This document shows positions 31,719-42,777 of a stretch of 64,000 bases of DNA, in pieces. The DNA lies in contig JAZHRO010000003.1 in NCBI GenBank assembly GCA_037157565.1, positions 65,908,501-65,972,500 of the forward strand, given 5' to 3'. The DNA comes from Thalassia testudinum. Lineage: Eukaryota > Streptophyta > Magnoliopsida > Alismatales > Hydrocharitaceae. How positions within the stretch are numbered: the stretch's first letter is position 1; the number at the start of each line of letters is the position of its first letter. The translations under genes were made by a program, and so were the position numbers. The notes under the pieces are model-generated. The model had not been told where the DNA came from, made no database searches, and worked only from the letters and a program-made list of their open reading frames with translations.

Positions 31719-33233
31719 ATGGGGTTGATTGCTAGTACTGCAAGGCACCTTTCTCTCTTCTATTTTCCCTCCTACTCCACAATGTATCCTTCCACATCTT
31801 TCATACATTTCCAATCCTACCCTCCTACCAACTCGTATCCTCAAGATGATTGCTATCTCGATTCGACTTATGATTATCCATCCACTATCAAGGATAACTT
31901 TGATTGGGGATATGAATCCAGACCTCAGTGTCCAGGGCCTAACCCTAAACAGCAAGACTATGATTACTATCCTTCCTAGAGCTACAATGATTATAGATCT
32001 CCACCCTTTAATGAACAAACCAACCCGATCTACAATCAGGAAGGATATGATGATTATAACACCTACCCTCCCTAGTATTCCACTGAATATGGGTCACCAC
32101 CATTCTTTGAGAAACTCAAAATGACCTACTATTAGGGAGGGACCCGAACGCACCCAACCCTGAACTGAACCATTCGATTTAGGTGAACCAGGTCCAAGAT
32201 AGGGTGTTGGCTAACTTGAGGAACACCATCCAATCTTTAAAAGCTCAGCCGACACCATGCACTAAAGCATTGGAGCCTATGATAAAAATGATTGATGAGC
32301 TGAATAGCTCTTTATTGTATTTGCTCCAACATGTTAGGGATAGGGGCCTGAGTGAGTTTCTACTTGGGAAATTGTCAAGATTGAGGGTGAAATTTATGGT
32401 TGCCCTAGTCCAGTCTTGGGATGATTCTCAAGATGAACCCCCTTTAGGAGAGCCAATGTCTCAACCCGCTCAGGTGCCTGTCGGGGGGGATACATTTTCT
32501 GAGACCAGGGATGACCAGGTTGGGCTAGAGCAACCCATTGAGGATGAACCGATTGATTCACCCAAGATCCCTGAGCCAGGGAACGAAGAAAAACATGTCT
32601 CCTTGGATGATGAATTGACATATGATTTTGGGATGTATATAAATACGGATCAAGAATTCTGACTCTAAGGGTGAAGAATCTCTTACTGAAGTCTCACATG
32701 AGCATAAGGAAGATGATTTTAGTGAAGCAAACGGACCTGAGGAATCTAATGAACCATTTGATAGCCTATTAATAGAGGAATTTGATTCGGTTGGGGTTAA
32801 CTTGGAGGATTCGAATCCTGACGATTCAATTAGTGATCCCATTCCTCATCTGCACCGTGAAGAGCTGACTTTTGAAATGATTATGGCCAAGTCAATCCTG
32901 ATTCAACCACAATTGTTGGACTTGGGTATTATAGATGGGGTGTACAATGATCTGTTGGTCCCAGAAACCTTGAACTTGGAGGATAGGAAGTTGGAAATAA
33001 AAATCTGGGAAGCTACTTCTGAGAGAACTACAATTTTGGATCTAAGGGCACCTATTTACTTGAAACCACCTACTTTCTACCAGGACCCTTATGATATCTT
33101 TCATGTGCAACCCAACCTTGGAATAATAGACTATCTTCCTGAGTTGAACTTTAAGTGGACATCCAAGTTGAGTGAATTAGATCTACCCACTCTCTGCCAC
33201 TTTAGTCTTGGGTTGCACACCACCAAACCGTAG
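31719..33233 (+). pseudogene. Element C unknown retrotransposon protein (broken)
   Basis: About 480 codons in three frames. First part: Tyr/Pro/Gln-rich, with YDYPS and QQDYDYYPS, stopped by TAG at about 31977 and 32072; this resembles the Tyr-rich middle of Gag in B. Second part (32183-32662): helical start NQVQDRVLANLRNTIQSLKAQ-like, split here, then acidic (EQPIEDEPIDSPK). Third part (to 33233): DDSISDPIPHL, then LDLGIIDGVYNDLL, DPYDIFHVQPNLG and a stop. No zinc knuckle, protease, RT or integrase is seen. I infer a Gag-derived structural protein of a non-autonomous element, but the last 190 residues match nothing I recognise. ATG could be 31719 or 31782. Confidence 0.55.
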
Positions 33234-33722
33234 GCCTAGCCCCACAAGCACAATAATCTCTGATTCTGGGTGATTTTCATCCAGAACTTGAGAACTACTT
33301 GACAGTGGGGCATGGGTCTGCACCATAATATGGTCCACATTTGTGGACATCTTCTATTAGTGGGTTTGAGGATCAATAATTTTATTTTAATTCTAACCCG
33401 CACTTGTGAATTCTCCATTTCTTCCTTGTATGTATTTTATGCATAGATAAAGGCATTAAACTTAGTGCGTGTGTATACTCTCTTCTCTCTGTGGAGCTGA
33501 CCAGATTTTCATGATATTCAGGTGATATTTTGTTCACTCCACCCTTTTCATGTCTCTATTTCTACAATGAGGACATTGCATCATTTAAGAAATGGGGAGT
33601 GGATAATTAATTCTTGAAATCATTTTGTTAACTCCATATAATTTCTTTTGGTTTCTTAAAAAAAATGAACATTCAAAAGAAAAAAAGAAGAAAAAAGAAA
33701 AAAAAATAGAATTAAGGAAGAG
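33234..33722 (+). mobile_element. Element C, 3' noncoding region, first part
   Basis: Holds the PPT-like block 33564-33603 (ATGAGGACATTGCAT, TTTAAGAAATGGGGAG) also found in B, D, E, F and H, then an A-rich stretch. It ends at the LINE-2 left target duplication AATTAAGGAAGAG (33710-33722). Confidence 0.75.
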
Positions 33723-33977
33723 TAAAGAAAAAAAGAAATCATTTTGAGGATTTTGATTTCACTTGTAGTGCAAAATGACTAGTAGCTCCATTAGTTGGAT
33801 GTGAAAAATTCTTTCTTATAGACCTGAGGCTGGCGCGATTTTGAATTCTTCTTTGGGCGGGAAGCTCCGACGATGATGGCTGGCCACCCAAGGTGGCCCG
33901 GCAGGCATGCCACCGGCTTTGATGGATGGTTGATATGGTGATCACGGTCTTGGAGAAGAAAAGAGTGAGGCACCCAG

Positions 33978-35381
33978 GTGTATGATGGAGTTGGGGTGGT
34001 GGACAAGAGGGGGTCTCACGTTGGGTGGTCACGGAACAGTAGGGAGGTGGTCTGCTTTAGATGTCAACACCGTGGGCACTTGGCGGTGATGTGCCACCGA
34101 CCAGTGCTGTGCTTGGCCTGCAGGGGCTATGGCCACAAGCGTGACTCCTGCTTGGTAGCTCGTGGTGGATCTAGGGGCAGGATGCACACTAAACCATGGA
34201 AACCTAAGGGTGAGGTGCAGCAGCCTCTTTCACATCCCCCGCCAGCTTTCGAGGGCACACCCTGGATGTGGAGATTCCTCTGAGTGAGGACGTTAAGATG
34301 GCAAAACTGGTTTTGCGAGGGGCCTTGATTGGGGAAGTGATGTTGGGCACTCTATCTCTGGAGAAAGTTCGTCAACTAGTAAATTCTTTTTCCCTCTCGA
34401 CTGATGTTTGGAAAATTGCGGATCTCTCCCCTTCGCGACATGTGCTCTTTAATTTGGGTGTGGTGGACGTCTAACAGCTGTGTTTTCGATCCAGTAATCT
34501 GTGTGGATTGACAGTGCTGTGGCATCTAGTATCACCTTTTGATGGATCCTTGTCTAAGCGACCACCTCAAAGAGCTACCCCTAGATCAGGTTTTCTTAAA
34601 ATCAAAGCTCTGCCTCTGCACCTGAGGTCTAGGGCGGTAGTGGAAGATATGATTGTTGGGTTTGCATCTGTGGCAAAGGATGCTGAAATTGGTCTGACTG
34701 AAGGAGATGCTAGTGTTCTGAAGGTGAGGGTGGATGTCTTCAGGGCTGGATCTGTTCCAGATAAACTGATTCTCTGGTGTGGGGGAAGCTCTTGGATGCT
34801 ACTCTTGAATTTTCATGTTGCTGATAGGGGGGTGGAGTCAAGCCATCACGCCCCTTCGTATGCTGAGGTGCTGCAAGCCAAAGCAAGCTCTATACTGAGA
34901 AATTGTGCAAGTCAGGAGATGTTGGCCGAGCCCAATAAAATTGTGGATCTGGAAGATGGGGTGGGGGGCTTGAGGGTAGAGGAGGTGATGTCTGAAACTC
35001 TGGAGGATGGGGGTGGGGCACCTCTGATCCAAGCCGACTCTGCAGTGGTGGTGAAGGAAGGGGAGGAGATAACATTGCTGAATGAGGCTGTGGCTGAGGA
35101 CTTGAAAGGTGTGACTCCCCTCGCCAATGCTCCTATTGTTTCTGATCTGGAAAATCCCCCAGTGATTTCCTTAGATATGCAATGTAGTCCTCCTACAGTT
35201 GGTGGTCTACAATTGGAGTCTAAGACTCCTTCTACCTCTGGTCTAGGGAGATCTCCCTACAAGCTAAGGCTGAGAAGGCATAATTCTACACAAAAAGTTG
35301 ATTAGTGTTCCATTACAGCTGTGATGAAGGTTAGCAAAGTCTCTGCTATGAAAAAGGGGTCTGATCAGACGGCTAAATGAG
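33978..35381 (+). pseudogene. LINE-2 ORF1 pseudogene: zinc-knuckle RNA-binding protein
   Basis: Opens with two CCHC knuckles, CFRCQHRGHLAVMC and CLACRGYGHKRDSC, then a frameshift near 34265 leads into the DUF4283-like region (LRGALIGEVMLG), a TAA at 34472-34474 and the conserved LVSPFDGSLSKRPPQR. The C-terminal GRSPYKLRLRRH is followed by a premature TAG (35303-35305); the same frame ends at TGA 35379-35381, overlapping the ORF2 ATG as ATGA. It lacks the tandem repeats found in LINE-1. Confidence 0.85.
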
Positions 35382-38300
35382 GATTCTTACTGGGAATGTG
35401 TGTGGGCTACGTGATAGAAGTTGAAGGGCTTCTTTGCTTAGATATTTGTGAGAATGGGAGATTGATTGTGCCATCCTCCAAGAGACACATATTGATAGTG
35501 ATTCTGACTGGGCTTGGGTAGAGATGAAAGCAGGTCTTACTAATGACATTGTGATGATCAACTCAAGTGGCAAATCTGGGGGTATTGCATCTGGTGGAAG
35601 AAGCATGTTATGCAATTGGAGGAGGCATCTTTAGCTAAACACTTACTGACTTGTAGGTTCAAAAGAGACCAGGGGGGCGGTGACTTCTTTGTGACAGGTG
35701 TGTATGGTCCCAGTGATCCTAGAAGAAGACATGAGCTTTGGGAGGATTGGAATTTGGCTGCGGATTTTGTGAATGGGGCTGTCTAGCTTTTGGGAGGGAT
35801 TTCAATTGTGTGTTGGTGGGAAGTGATAGACCCAATGGGGTAGTGGATAGTGTTGCCACTGGCTTCCAGCTGATGGTCAAAGCTTTAGGCTTGAGTGAAT
35901 TCCCCTCCTCAGGCTCTAAATTCATTTGGAGGAATGGTAATGGGCTCATGTCCAAGATTGATAGGTTCTTTGCCAATGCTGGGCTGCTGGACCTTTTCCA
36001 ATTATCCTTTGTCTATGGCCTTGAACGTCCCTTCTCTGATCACACTCCCCTGGTCTGGGACAATGGGGAACAGGTGTTGGCTGGATCTTACTTCAAATTT
36101 AGGAAGTCATGGCTGAGGGAACCAGGCTTCAAAGAAATGCTGGCAGGTTGGTGGAGGGCTCAACAGGTTGAGGGCACGGCTACCTTCAAGTTGGCTTCCA
36201 AAATTTTGGCTATGAGAGTGATGTTAAAGGAATATGGTGATGTTGTTTTTGTATTAAGGCATCAGAGACACAAAGATGCATTGATGAAGGTTCAGGAATT
36301 GGATTCCAAGGAAGACAATGATCGGCTGTCTGAGCAGGATATCCTTGACAGAAAGAAATGGCAGGAGGTGGTGGCTGAAGAAGACCTAAAGCTGGAGATG
36401 GATTGGAGGGAACGGTCAAGACAGCTATGGTTAAAAGAGGGGGATGCAAACTCTAAGTTCTTCCATTTGGCTGCCAGCTCTCGGAGAAGAATCAATCTGA
36501 TTTCCTCTATTGTTAAAGATGGGTAGAGAATTACCTCCATTTATGATATCAGAGCTGAGGCTGTCAGGTAGTTCAAGGAGTCTTTAAGATCTGCTGGTAG
36601 GGGCCATTGGAGGATGGCAACAAGTGACATTCCCAGAATCACTGAGAATCAGGGGTCCAGTCTGATTGCTAGTGTATTTGAATCTAAAGTCTTGAAGGCC
36701 ATCAAGAATCTCAACTATGAAGGTTCACTTGGTCCTGATGGAATTCAAGTTTTCTTCTACAAAGAGTTGTGGGATATTGTGGGCACTGAGGTGATGGAGG
36801 TGATCAGAGAATTTGAGATTGGCAACTTTGGCTTTGAAAGAATCAATAGATCCTTTCTTTTTCTTTTGCCAAAGACTCCGGGAGCTGAATCTTTTCAGGA
36901 ATTCAAACCAATTGCCCTCTCTAACTCTATTTATTTGGTGATTAGTAATGTCTTGGCCAATAGATTGAGGCTTGTTTTGCAAGAGCTGATCCACCCTATT
37001 CAATCAGCCTTCCTTGCTGACAAATCTCTACATGAGTCTTTTATCATGGCCCAGGAGATTGTTTGTGGTTGGCACAAGAGGAAGTGTAAGGCTTTTTTAT
37101 GGAAGGCTGACTTTCGCAAAGCTTATGACTCCATCAGTTGGCCCTATCTTTGGGAAGTACTTAAAAGAAGAGGTTTTCCCCCTGTTTGGATTCAATGGGT
37201 GAAAAGGTGCATCACAACTACCTTTTTCACTCCATTTATAAATGGGAAACCCTGTGGTGCTTGGGTTCAACCCCAATATGGGATCAGACAAGGATGTCCT
37301 CTGACACCTTTGGTTTTCAAACTGGCAGTTGACAACTTGGCCTAGTATTCTTGTAAACTTGTTGAAGTAGGTCTTTTTAGAGGATATTCCTTATCTTGTA
37401 GGGGTACTTTGGCTCCTATACTTCAGTATGCGGATGATACGATTTTTTTTGTGGAAGGATCTATGGATGAAGCACTAGCTTTGTGTCTTATGGTCAACAT
37501 CTTTGGAGAGCTTTCAGGCCTTAGGGTGAACAGAGAAAAGTCATGTTTGGTCTATTTTGGCTTACCTGAGGCTGAGCAAGGTGATATTGCTAGTATTTTG
37601 GGGACCCCCCGCATCAGCCTTCCTATCAAATATTTGGGGCTGCCACTGAGATGTTCTAGAATGAAGAAAAAAGATTGGATTTGTCTCTTTCATAAAATTT
37701 CAGTGAAGCTAGATGGATGGCATAGTAGCTTTCTTTCAAAGGGTGGAAGACTCATTTTGCTTAACTCAGTGATCACCTCTATCCCTGTTTTCTACTTTTC
37801 CATCTTTAAAGCCCCTAAGTCCATATGGAAACGGTTGGATGTATTGAAAAAAAGGTTCTTTTGGAGGGGAGCCAAGCATGAGGGCAGATTTTTGCAGCCA
37901 CTAAAGTGGGAGTAGATTTGCCAACCTAAGGGCAGGGGAGGACTTGGGATTAAATCTCTGAAACAGTTCAATGATGCTTTATTGCTTAAGTGGGAAATTA
38001 AGCTCTTGCAAGGAGAGTTGAAGCCTTGGACTACCTTAATCAGGGATAGTTATGGAGCTTCAAACAGTATGCTCTCTAGGCTACAGCCCAGCAGACCCTC
38101 TCCCTTCTGGAATTCAGTGATCAAAGCTTTGGCTGATAACCTACATCTGCTGCAGTCGGCTCTTGGGGATGGTAGGACCTTCAGCTTTTGGAAGGAAGGT
38201 TGGTCCCTACTAGGTGTTCTAAAGGAGGTCTATCCAAGGGCCTTTGCTGCAGCATCTAATAAGGAGGGAACTGTTAGCAAATTTTGGTCTAGCAATAGCT

Positions 38301-38965
38301 GTAGCTAGAATTTCAATGAAGAAGAATCCACCAGAAGGGGCACCCGACTGTGTGATGAAAGGAGGAATCTGCTCTCAGATCTTGAAAGCTTTAGGCCAAG
38401 GCTTGGAGTGGAGGATAAATACATCTGGGAGGGGCTCTACACTGTGTAGTGTGGTTACAATAGAATCATGGAAAACGGAAGTGGGCGGAGATGCGATTTC
38501 ATTGACAAGAAAATTTGGCTCCTGAAAATCCCCTTTAAGGTACAAATATTTCTTTGGCTATGTAGGAGAGGTGGTTTGATTACAGGTGATCTACAACATA
38601 GGAGGATGGGAGTTGCTCATCATGAATGTTACTTATGTGGAATGCACACTGACAATGTGAACCACATCTTCTCATCTTGCCTGGTCATTGATACTATTTG
38701 GAGGAGGACTTGCCAGGAGCCACTACCAACATGGGATTCCATCTGGCATGGGTTTGGTGTGAGAGAGAAGCCACATGTGCATATGGCTGTCACTCTTTGG
38801 TGTGTGTGGAAGGCGAGAAATGCAAGGCTTTTTCAGGAGAGATCAATGTGTTCTGAAAAAATTAGGAGAGTGCTAGTCCCTCATACATACGTGGAGATCT
38901 ATTTTGTAATTCCTCTTACTTGTTTATATAATATACCTCTCCGGATTGCTATCGTAGGACGATAG
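35378..38965 (+). pseudogene. LINE-2 ORF2 pseudogene: endonuclease-reverse transcriptase
   Basis: Starts MRILTGNVCGLRD (Trp of the WNVRG motif lost), with QETH and, after frameshifts near 35570-35760, GRDFN-like and SDHTPLVWD. The RT part has ADFRKAYDS, IRQGCPLTPL, YADDTIFFVEG and YLGLPLRC. Stops include TAG at 37343-37345, 37913-37915 and 38306-38308, plus shifts near 38250 and 38460. The zinc RT motif CYLCGMHTDNVNHIFSSC is intact. The stop TAG (38963-38965) lies in the terminal stem-loop. Not functional. Confidence 0.88.
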
Positions 38966-38966
38966 C
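38948..38966 (+). other. LINE-2 3' terminal stem-loop
   Basis: GCTATCG (38948-38954), TAGGA loop, CGATAGC (38960-38966), 15 nt before the poly(A). Identical stem to LINE-1, different loop, with the ORF2 TAG in the right arm. Confidence 0.8.
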
Positions 38967-38990
38967 TTTCCTTTTTGTTTCAAAAAAAAA

Positions 38991-40131
38991 AATTAAGAGA
39001 AGAGAACTTAGGCATTTGGAAGTTATTAACTTTAGGAAATGATACGATAGCACCTGAACACTTAGACTTTTCAAGTCTTCGAGCTTAATTAGCTCGAGTG
39101 TCCACCTAAATGTGGACTTAGTCTCGAGTCCTCGCCAAGTAATTTTACTTTAATTTGGTGAATAAATTGGGATGATAAGTACATGACTTGTCAACCCACC
39201 CTCTGATTTGAGGGGATTTTAAGTCTAAGCATCTACACACTATTTGCACTAACTTACTTTCCGATAGTTTTTACGGAAATTGAGTAGCTAATGAATTATC
39301 CAGGGTGGTATGGCTGGCAAGTTGTCGGTGGTAACAGCTCATCAGCCGGTTGTCTAGAGCCTAGCCACATGACCATTCTCTTCATACTGCCTTGGGGTAA
39401 ATCTTAGATCAGGGAAGCTACCAACTTAGAAAAAAAGGTAAAAGGAAGAAATACTTAGAATAAAAAGAAAAAAAAAGAAAAAGGAGAAATAAAAAAAATA
39501 AAACTACACTTCACCGCACGAGTATGACTAACAAGTTGCCGTGGGTAACAGCCCATTGGCTGGTTGTCCAGAGCCCAGCTCACAAAAATGCATAATAATT
39601 CCCAAAACACATAAGGGAGGAGAGGGGGAGTAGAATAAACCGGGGATATATACAATGGGTTCGCCCTTATGTTGACCCCATAAATAAAATAAGTAGGGAG
39701 AAAGCACCTCTAGGCAGAAATTCTTAAGGTCACCTAGGGTCGTAGAAACCTGAAGTTCGTTTTAATAGCCACTTAGTGAGTCTATCACCCTTTCATAAGA
39801 TGCTTAGCACTTAGAGTCCTTTTCGAGTCTTGGGCAGGTCGGGTAGCCATGAAAAGTTATCTCGAAACTCTCAAACTCCAAAAGTTAAAAGAAAATTAGA
39901 AAAGAAAATAAAAATTTGTATCTTCCCTTTTCAAATAAGGTCAAGACTTGGGCAGATTGAATTCTAGCAGACACCTGGGTACTGTTCATTTTTCGTAGTT
40001 TAGGACCTTAGTTGAAATTTTCTATTGTTAATAAATGACTTAGGCCTAAGCGATCGAGTCCTAATTTAGTTTTTATACATAGTATGTAGTTTAATTTTGC
40101 TAGGGACTAGTAAAAGATAGGCATGGGGGTA
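38991..40131 (+). mobile_element. Element C, 3' noncoding region (second part) and polypurine tract
   Basis: Aligns as reverse complement with 16970-19130 of E and 44167-45300 of D. Two copies of a motif of about 65 bp (39304-39370 and 39519-39585; GGTAACAGC(T/C)CAT...CGGTTGTC) flank an A-rich tract. PPT TAGGCATGGGGGTA ends at 40131. No coding region is seen. Confidence 0.82.
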
Positions 40132-41554
40132 TGATGTAGACACATCCATTTAGGTTAAAATATCTATTTATGTATGTTCCTAGGCTTAGATTTGCATTCC
40201 ATATTAAAAATATTGCATAACATAAAATGTCTATAAATATCTGCATTTAGAGTAGGGTATATTTTAGGTTAATTGCATCCTTTTTGTGGTCGAGAGCGAA
40301 GGAGATTTATTTTGGAGCCTCAGATTAATGATCCAACTATACGAATCTGATCAAGACAACGATCGGAGTTCAACGCCTCTGAAGTTGCCTTGATCGGAGT
40401 CTCGTAGCACCATATGCAGTCCAAGGAAGATCAACATCCAAGGGACTAGGTGACGTAATTCGAAGCTTTAAATGACAAATTTGACCGCATGGGTGGATTC
40501 GAGTCGATGATCGTAGCCCAACAGCGTAAAAATCGACTCAAAAAACCTTTGCAGTAGCCCCTACAATAGAAAGATGGATGGCCTAGATCGTGCCACGTGG
40601 CACAACCCAGGCCGCCCGTGCGCACGCACGTGCACAACAACGCAGGCATGCATGCACACCTAGAGGCACGCATGTGTAGTAGTATAGCAGGTGCTTACAG
40701 GCGCACAGGTGAAAGCGTGCGACACGGGCGTGCGGAGCATGCGCTAGCGAGCGGTTGGTTGGCGCTTAGGTTGTCTTCAGTGATGTTTGCGATGGATCTT
40801 TAGTGACATTTATGATCATCGCTAAATGTCTTATATACAAAATTGATCCTTTCCTCCACTTTAAAAGGGCCCCTACCCCTCTCATTATTCTTCATCTCTT
40901 CCTTTCTTCTCCTCATCACGTCCAAGGCTCTAAAGAGAGCTTGTCCCAAGCCCAGAATGCTCCTTTAGAGTAGAATCAACTATTTTTTCCCTACCTCTCA
41001 TTCCCCTTCATGGAGCATCCCGCAGCCATCCTCTCACCTCCTTTCAGGAAGAAGATCCTTGCCACAATGCCATCCTACCCTACCCTACATCCTCCGGCTC
41101 CATCCTCGTTCATCTCACTCCTCACCACCTTCCTTTAGGCAACATCAAAGCAAGTTGTCCTCTGAGCAACCATCGAGGGGGATTCTCTCACCTATATCTT
41201 TCTTTTTACTTTGTAGTGTAATCTTTCCCACTTTCTTAGTTGTAGAAAACATTTGCTTCAGAAATATATGTGATTGTTTCTCTCTCTATCTTATATTTTG
41301 CAAGTATATTAGTTAGATAAGAATTCATCGACCTAATCTGTTGCTTGCTAAAAATACCAAAGACATTAGAAAAGATGAAAACAACAAAAACAAATAAAAG
41401 CGAAACGCATATTTTTTAAAACCAAATGTTCGCCTCCCTGTGTTTTCAAGTTTTGGTTATAAATTTTATCTGATCGACAAATTTTCTCGTGAATCGAACT
41501 ATGATGACGGATTTTCCAAACTCCAACCCCACGCGTGCAAATCTACCACAATCA
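40132..41554 (+). mobile_element. 3' LTR of element C
   Basis: 1423 bp, TGATGTAGACACATCC to ACCACAATCA, aligned with 26967-30539 apart from S2. It preserves the site into which S2 inserted in the other LTR. Confidence 0.88.
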
Positions 41555-42612
41555 TCTGGCAATTAACATTTCATGATAATGCTGCCCAAGTCATCTGAAC
41601 TAACACAAGGTGCTTACGTGCCCTCAATAGGATATTTAGATATCTTAGGAGACAAGCATCAAGGAGAGGATATGTTATTGCGCAACTTCGAGGGGAATTT
41701 CCCGCCTCTCCGCATTAGGACTCATCCAAATCAACTTGTGTTTTAGAGCTGCTTCTAATCTAGATCTTAGGACCATTTTCAGAATAACATAAATGCTTTT
41801 TGGCATGATTTCATATTTAGGTGCACTGAACCAGACTGTGTGTGATTTATGGTGCTTAAGTTTTCGAGTCCTACAAACTAGAGGTCAGTTAACGAGGCCG
41901 AATAATCTCTAACCCGTAGACTTAATACATAAGCTTTGCATTTTCCTCAACCTCTTGAGGACTAATCTGGATCTTGACAAGTACGTGAGTGTTTAAATCT
42001 CAGAATAGATCCAAGAGGCCTAAGGTCGGTATTTGCCACTAATCGCTTAAGTTTTAGCCTTCCAGGTCTTAATTCATCATTTGATCCAACCTAGAAGTTA
42101 GGTAAGTTCCATATTATTTTGAAGGGGCTCAATTTTTTTCTTTACCTTTTTGCTCCTTTCTTTTCTTTTCAAATCCTCCCTCCTTTTTCTCATTTTTCTC
42201 TCCAATGGATCTTCTTTTTCCTCAACCTCCATTTTTTTCTTTATATATATGTATATATATATATATTTTTGCAGAATCCTTTTATGATTTGATTTTCACG
42301 GTATTTGCACTTTAATACCCCCCACACCTATGATTTGCAATGTGCTCATTGTAAATTAGGTGGGTTCGAGTTCAACTTAGATCGTACATTAGAATAGGGT
42401 TAAAGGGTGGGTGGATGGGTCGGGGTAACTGTTGGGAATGATTTCAAGCATTGATACAACTATCAAAGGTGGAGCCAGCTATTCTAATGGACGAACCCTA
42501 AAGTGCAATATGAGTTCAGCAAAGAGTTATATCAAAAGGATTTCATGTTTTTCAAAAATATGGTGGGTTGCCTCCCGTTAAGTGCTAAGTTTAACGCCAT
42601 CAGCTGGGCTTA
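41555..42612 (-). mobile_element. Element F, 3' noncoding region, distal part
   Basis: Resumes F after C: 41555-41640 matches the reverse complement of 1-85 in A (for example AACACAAGGTGCTTACGTGCC). It holds a PPT-like block at 42316-42353 and an AT repeat (42247-42268). At its pol end the minus strand reads TTAAACTTAGCACTTAACGG then GAGGCAACCCA, a phrase common just after pol in this superfamily. Confidence 0.75.
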
Positions 42613-42777
42613 ATAAGCTTAGGGAGAATGGAAATCAAAAGATAACTTAGCCAAGTTTGTGTCAGTGAGTTCGATGAGCGGTTTGTCTTTATGACCGTTC
42701 ATAATGAATGGTTTAGAATCAAGGCTGAATTCACTAATTTCTATAGCCCCACTTCCACAAAGATGTCTAGACGGGCG
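42613..42777 (-). pseudogene. Element F integrase C-terminal remnant
   Basis: The minus frame has GAIEISEFSLDSKPFIMNGH, then KDKPLIELTDTNLAKLSFDFHSP and a stop. The first half fits the end of the gypsy integrase C-terminal domain, where FxVNGHRLKPF is usual. The rest of pol is displaced by element D at 42778 and should lie right of the window. Confidence 0.55.

Larger units (their letters stand above)
33723..38990 (+). mobile_element. LINE-2: decayed plant L1-clade retrotransposon
   Basis: About 5.27 kb on the plus strand. The tail of about 11 A is at 38982-38992. Target duplication AATTAAGGAAGAG (33710-33722) and AATTAAGAGAAGAG (38991-39004) differs by one indel; the uninterrupted sequence is visible in E (minus, near 19125). 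Same family as LINE-1 but without the ORF1 repeats, and with many stops and shifts. About 255 bp of leader precede ORF1. Confidence 0.92.
26967..41554 (+). mobile_element. Element C: complete non-autonomous gypsy-type LTR retrotransposon (family 3)
   Basis: Two LTRs (26967-30539 with an insertion; 40132-41554), a tRNA-Asp-like primer site, and a polypurine tract. Without S2 and LINE-2 the element is about 7.1 kb. Flanks CCTAG (26962-26966) and TCTGG (41555-41559) are a decayed target duplication; the host sequence F continues on both sides in register with element A. It encodes one unrecognised protein and no protease, RT or integrase. Its 3' noncoding region is shared with D, which does carry integrase. 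Confidence 0.88.

Noticed and set aside
31719..33233. Envelope-like gene in element C
   Set aside because: No signal peptide or membrane segment is visible; the protein is Tyr/Pro-rich then acidic.
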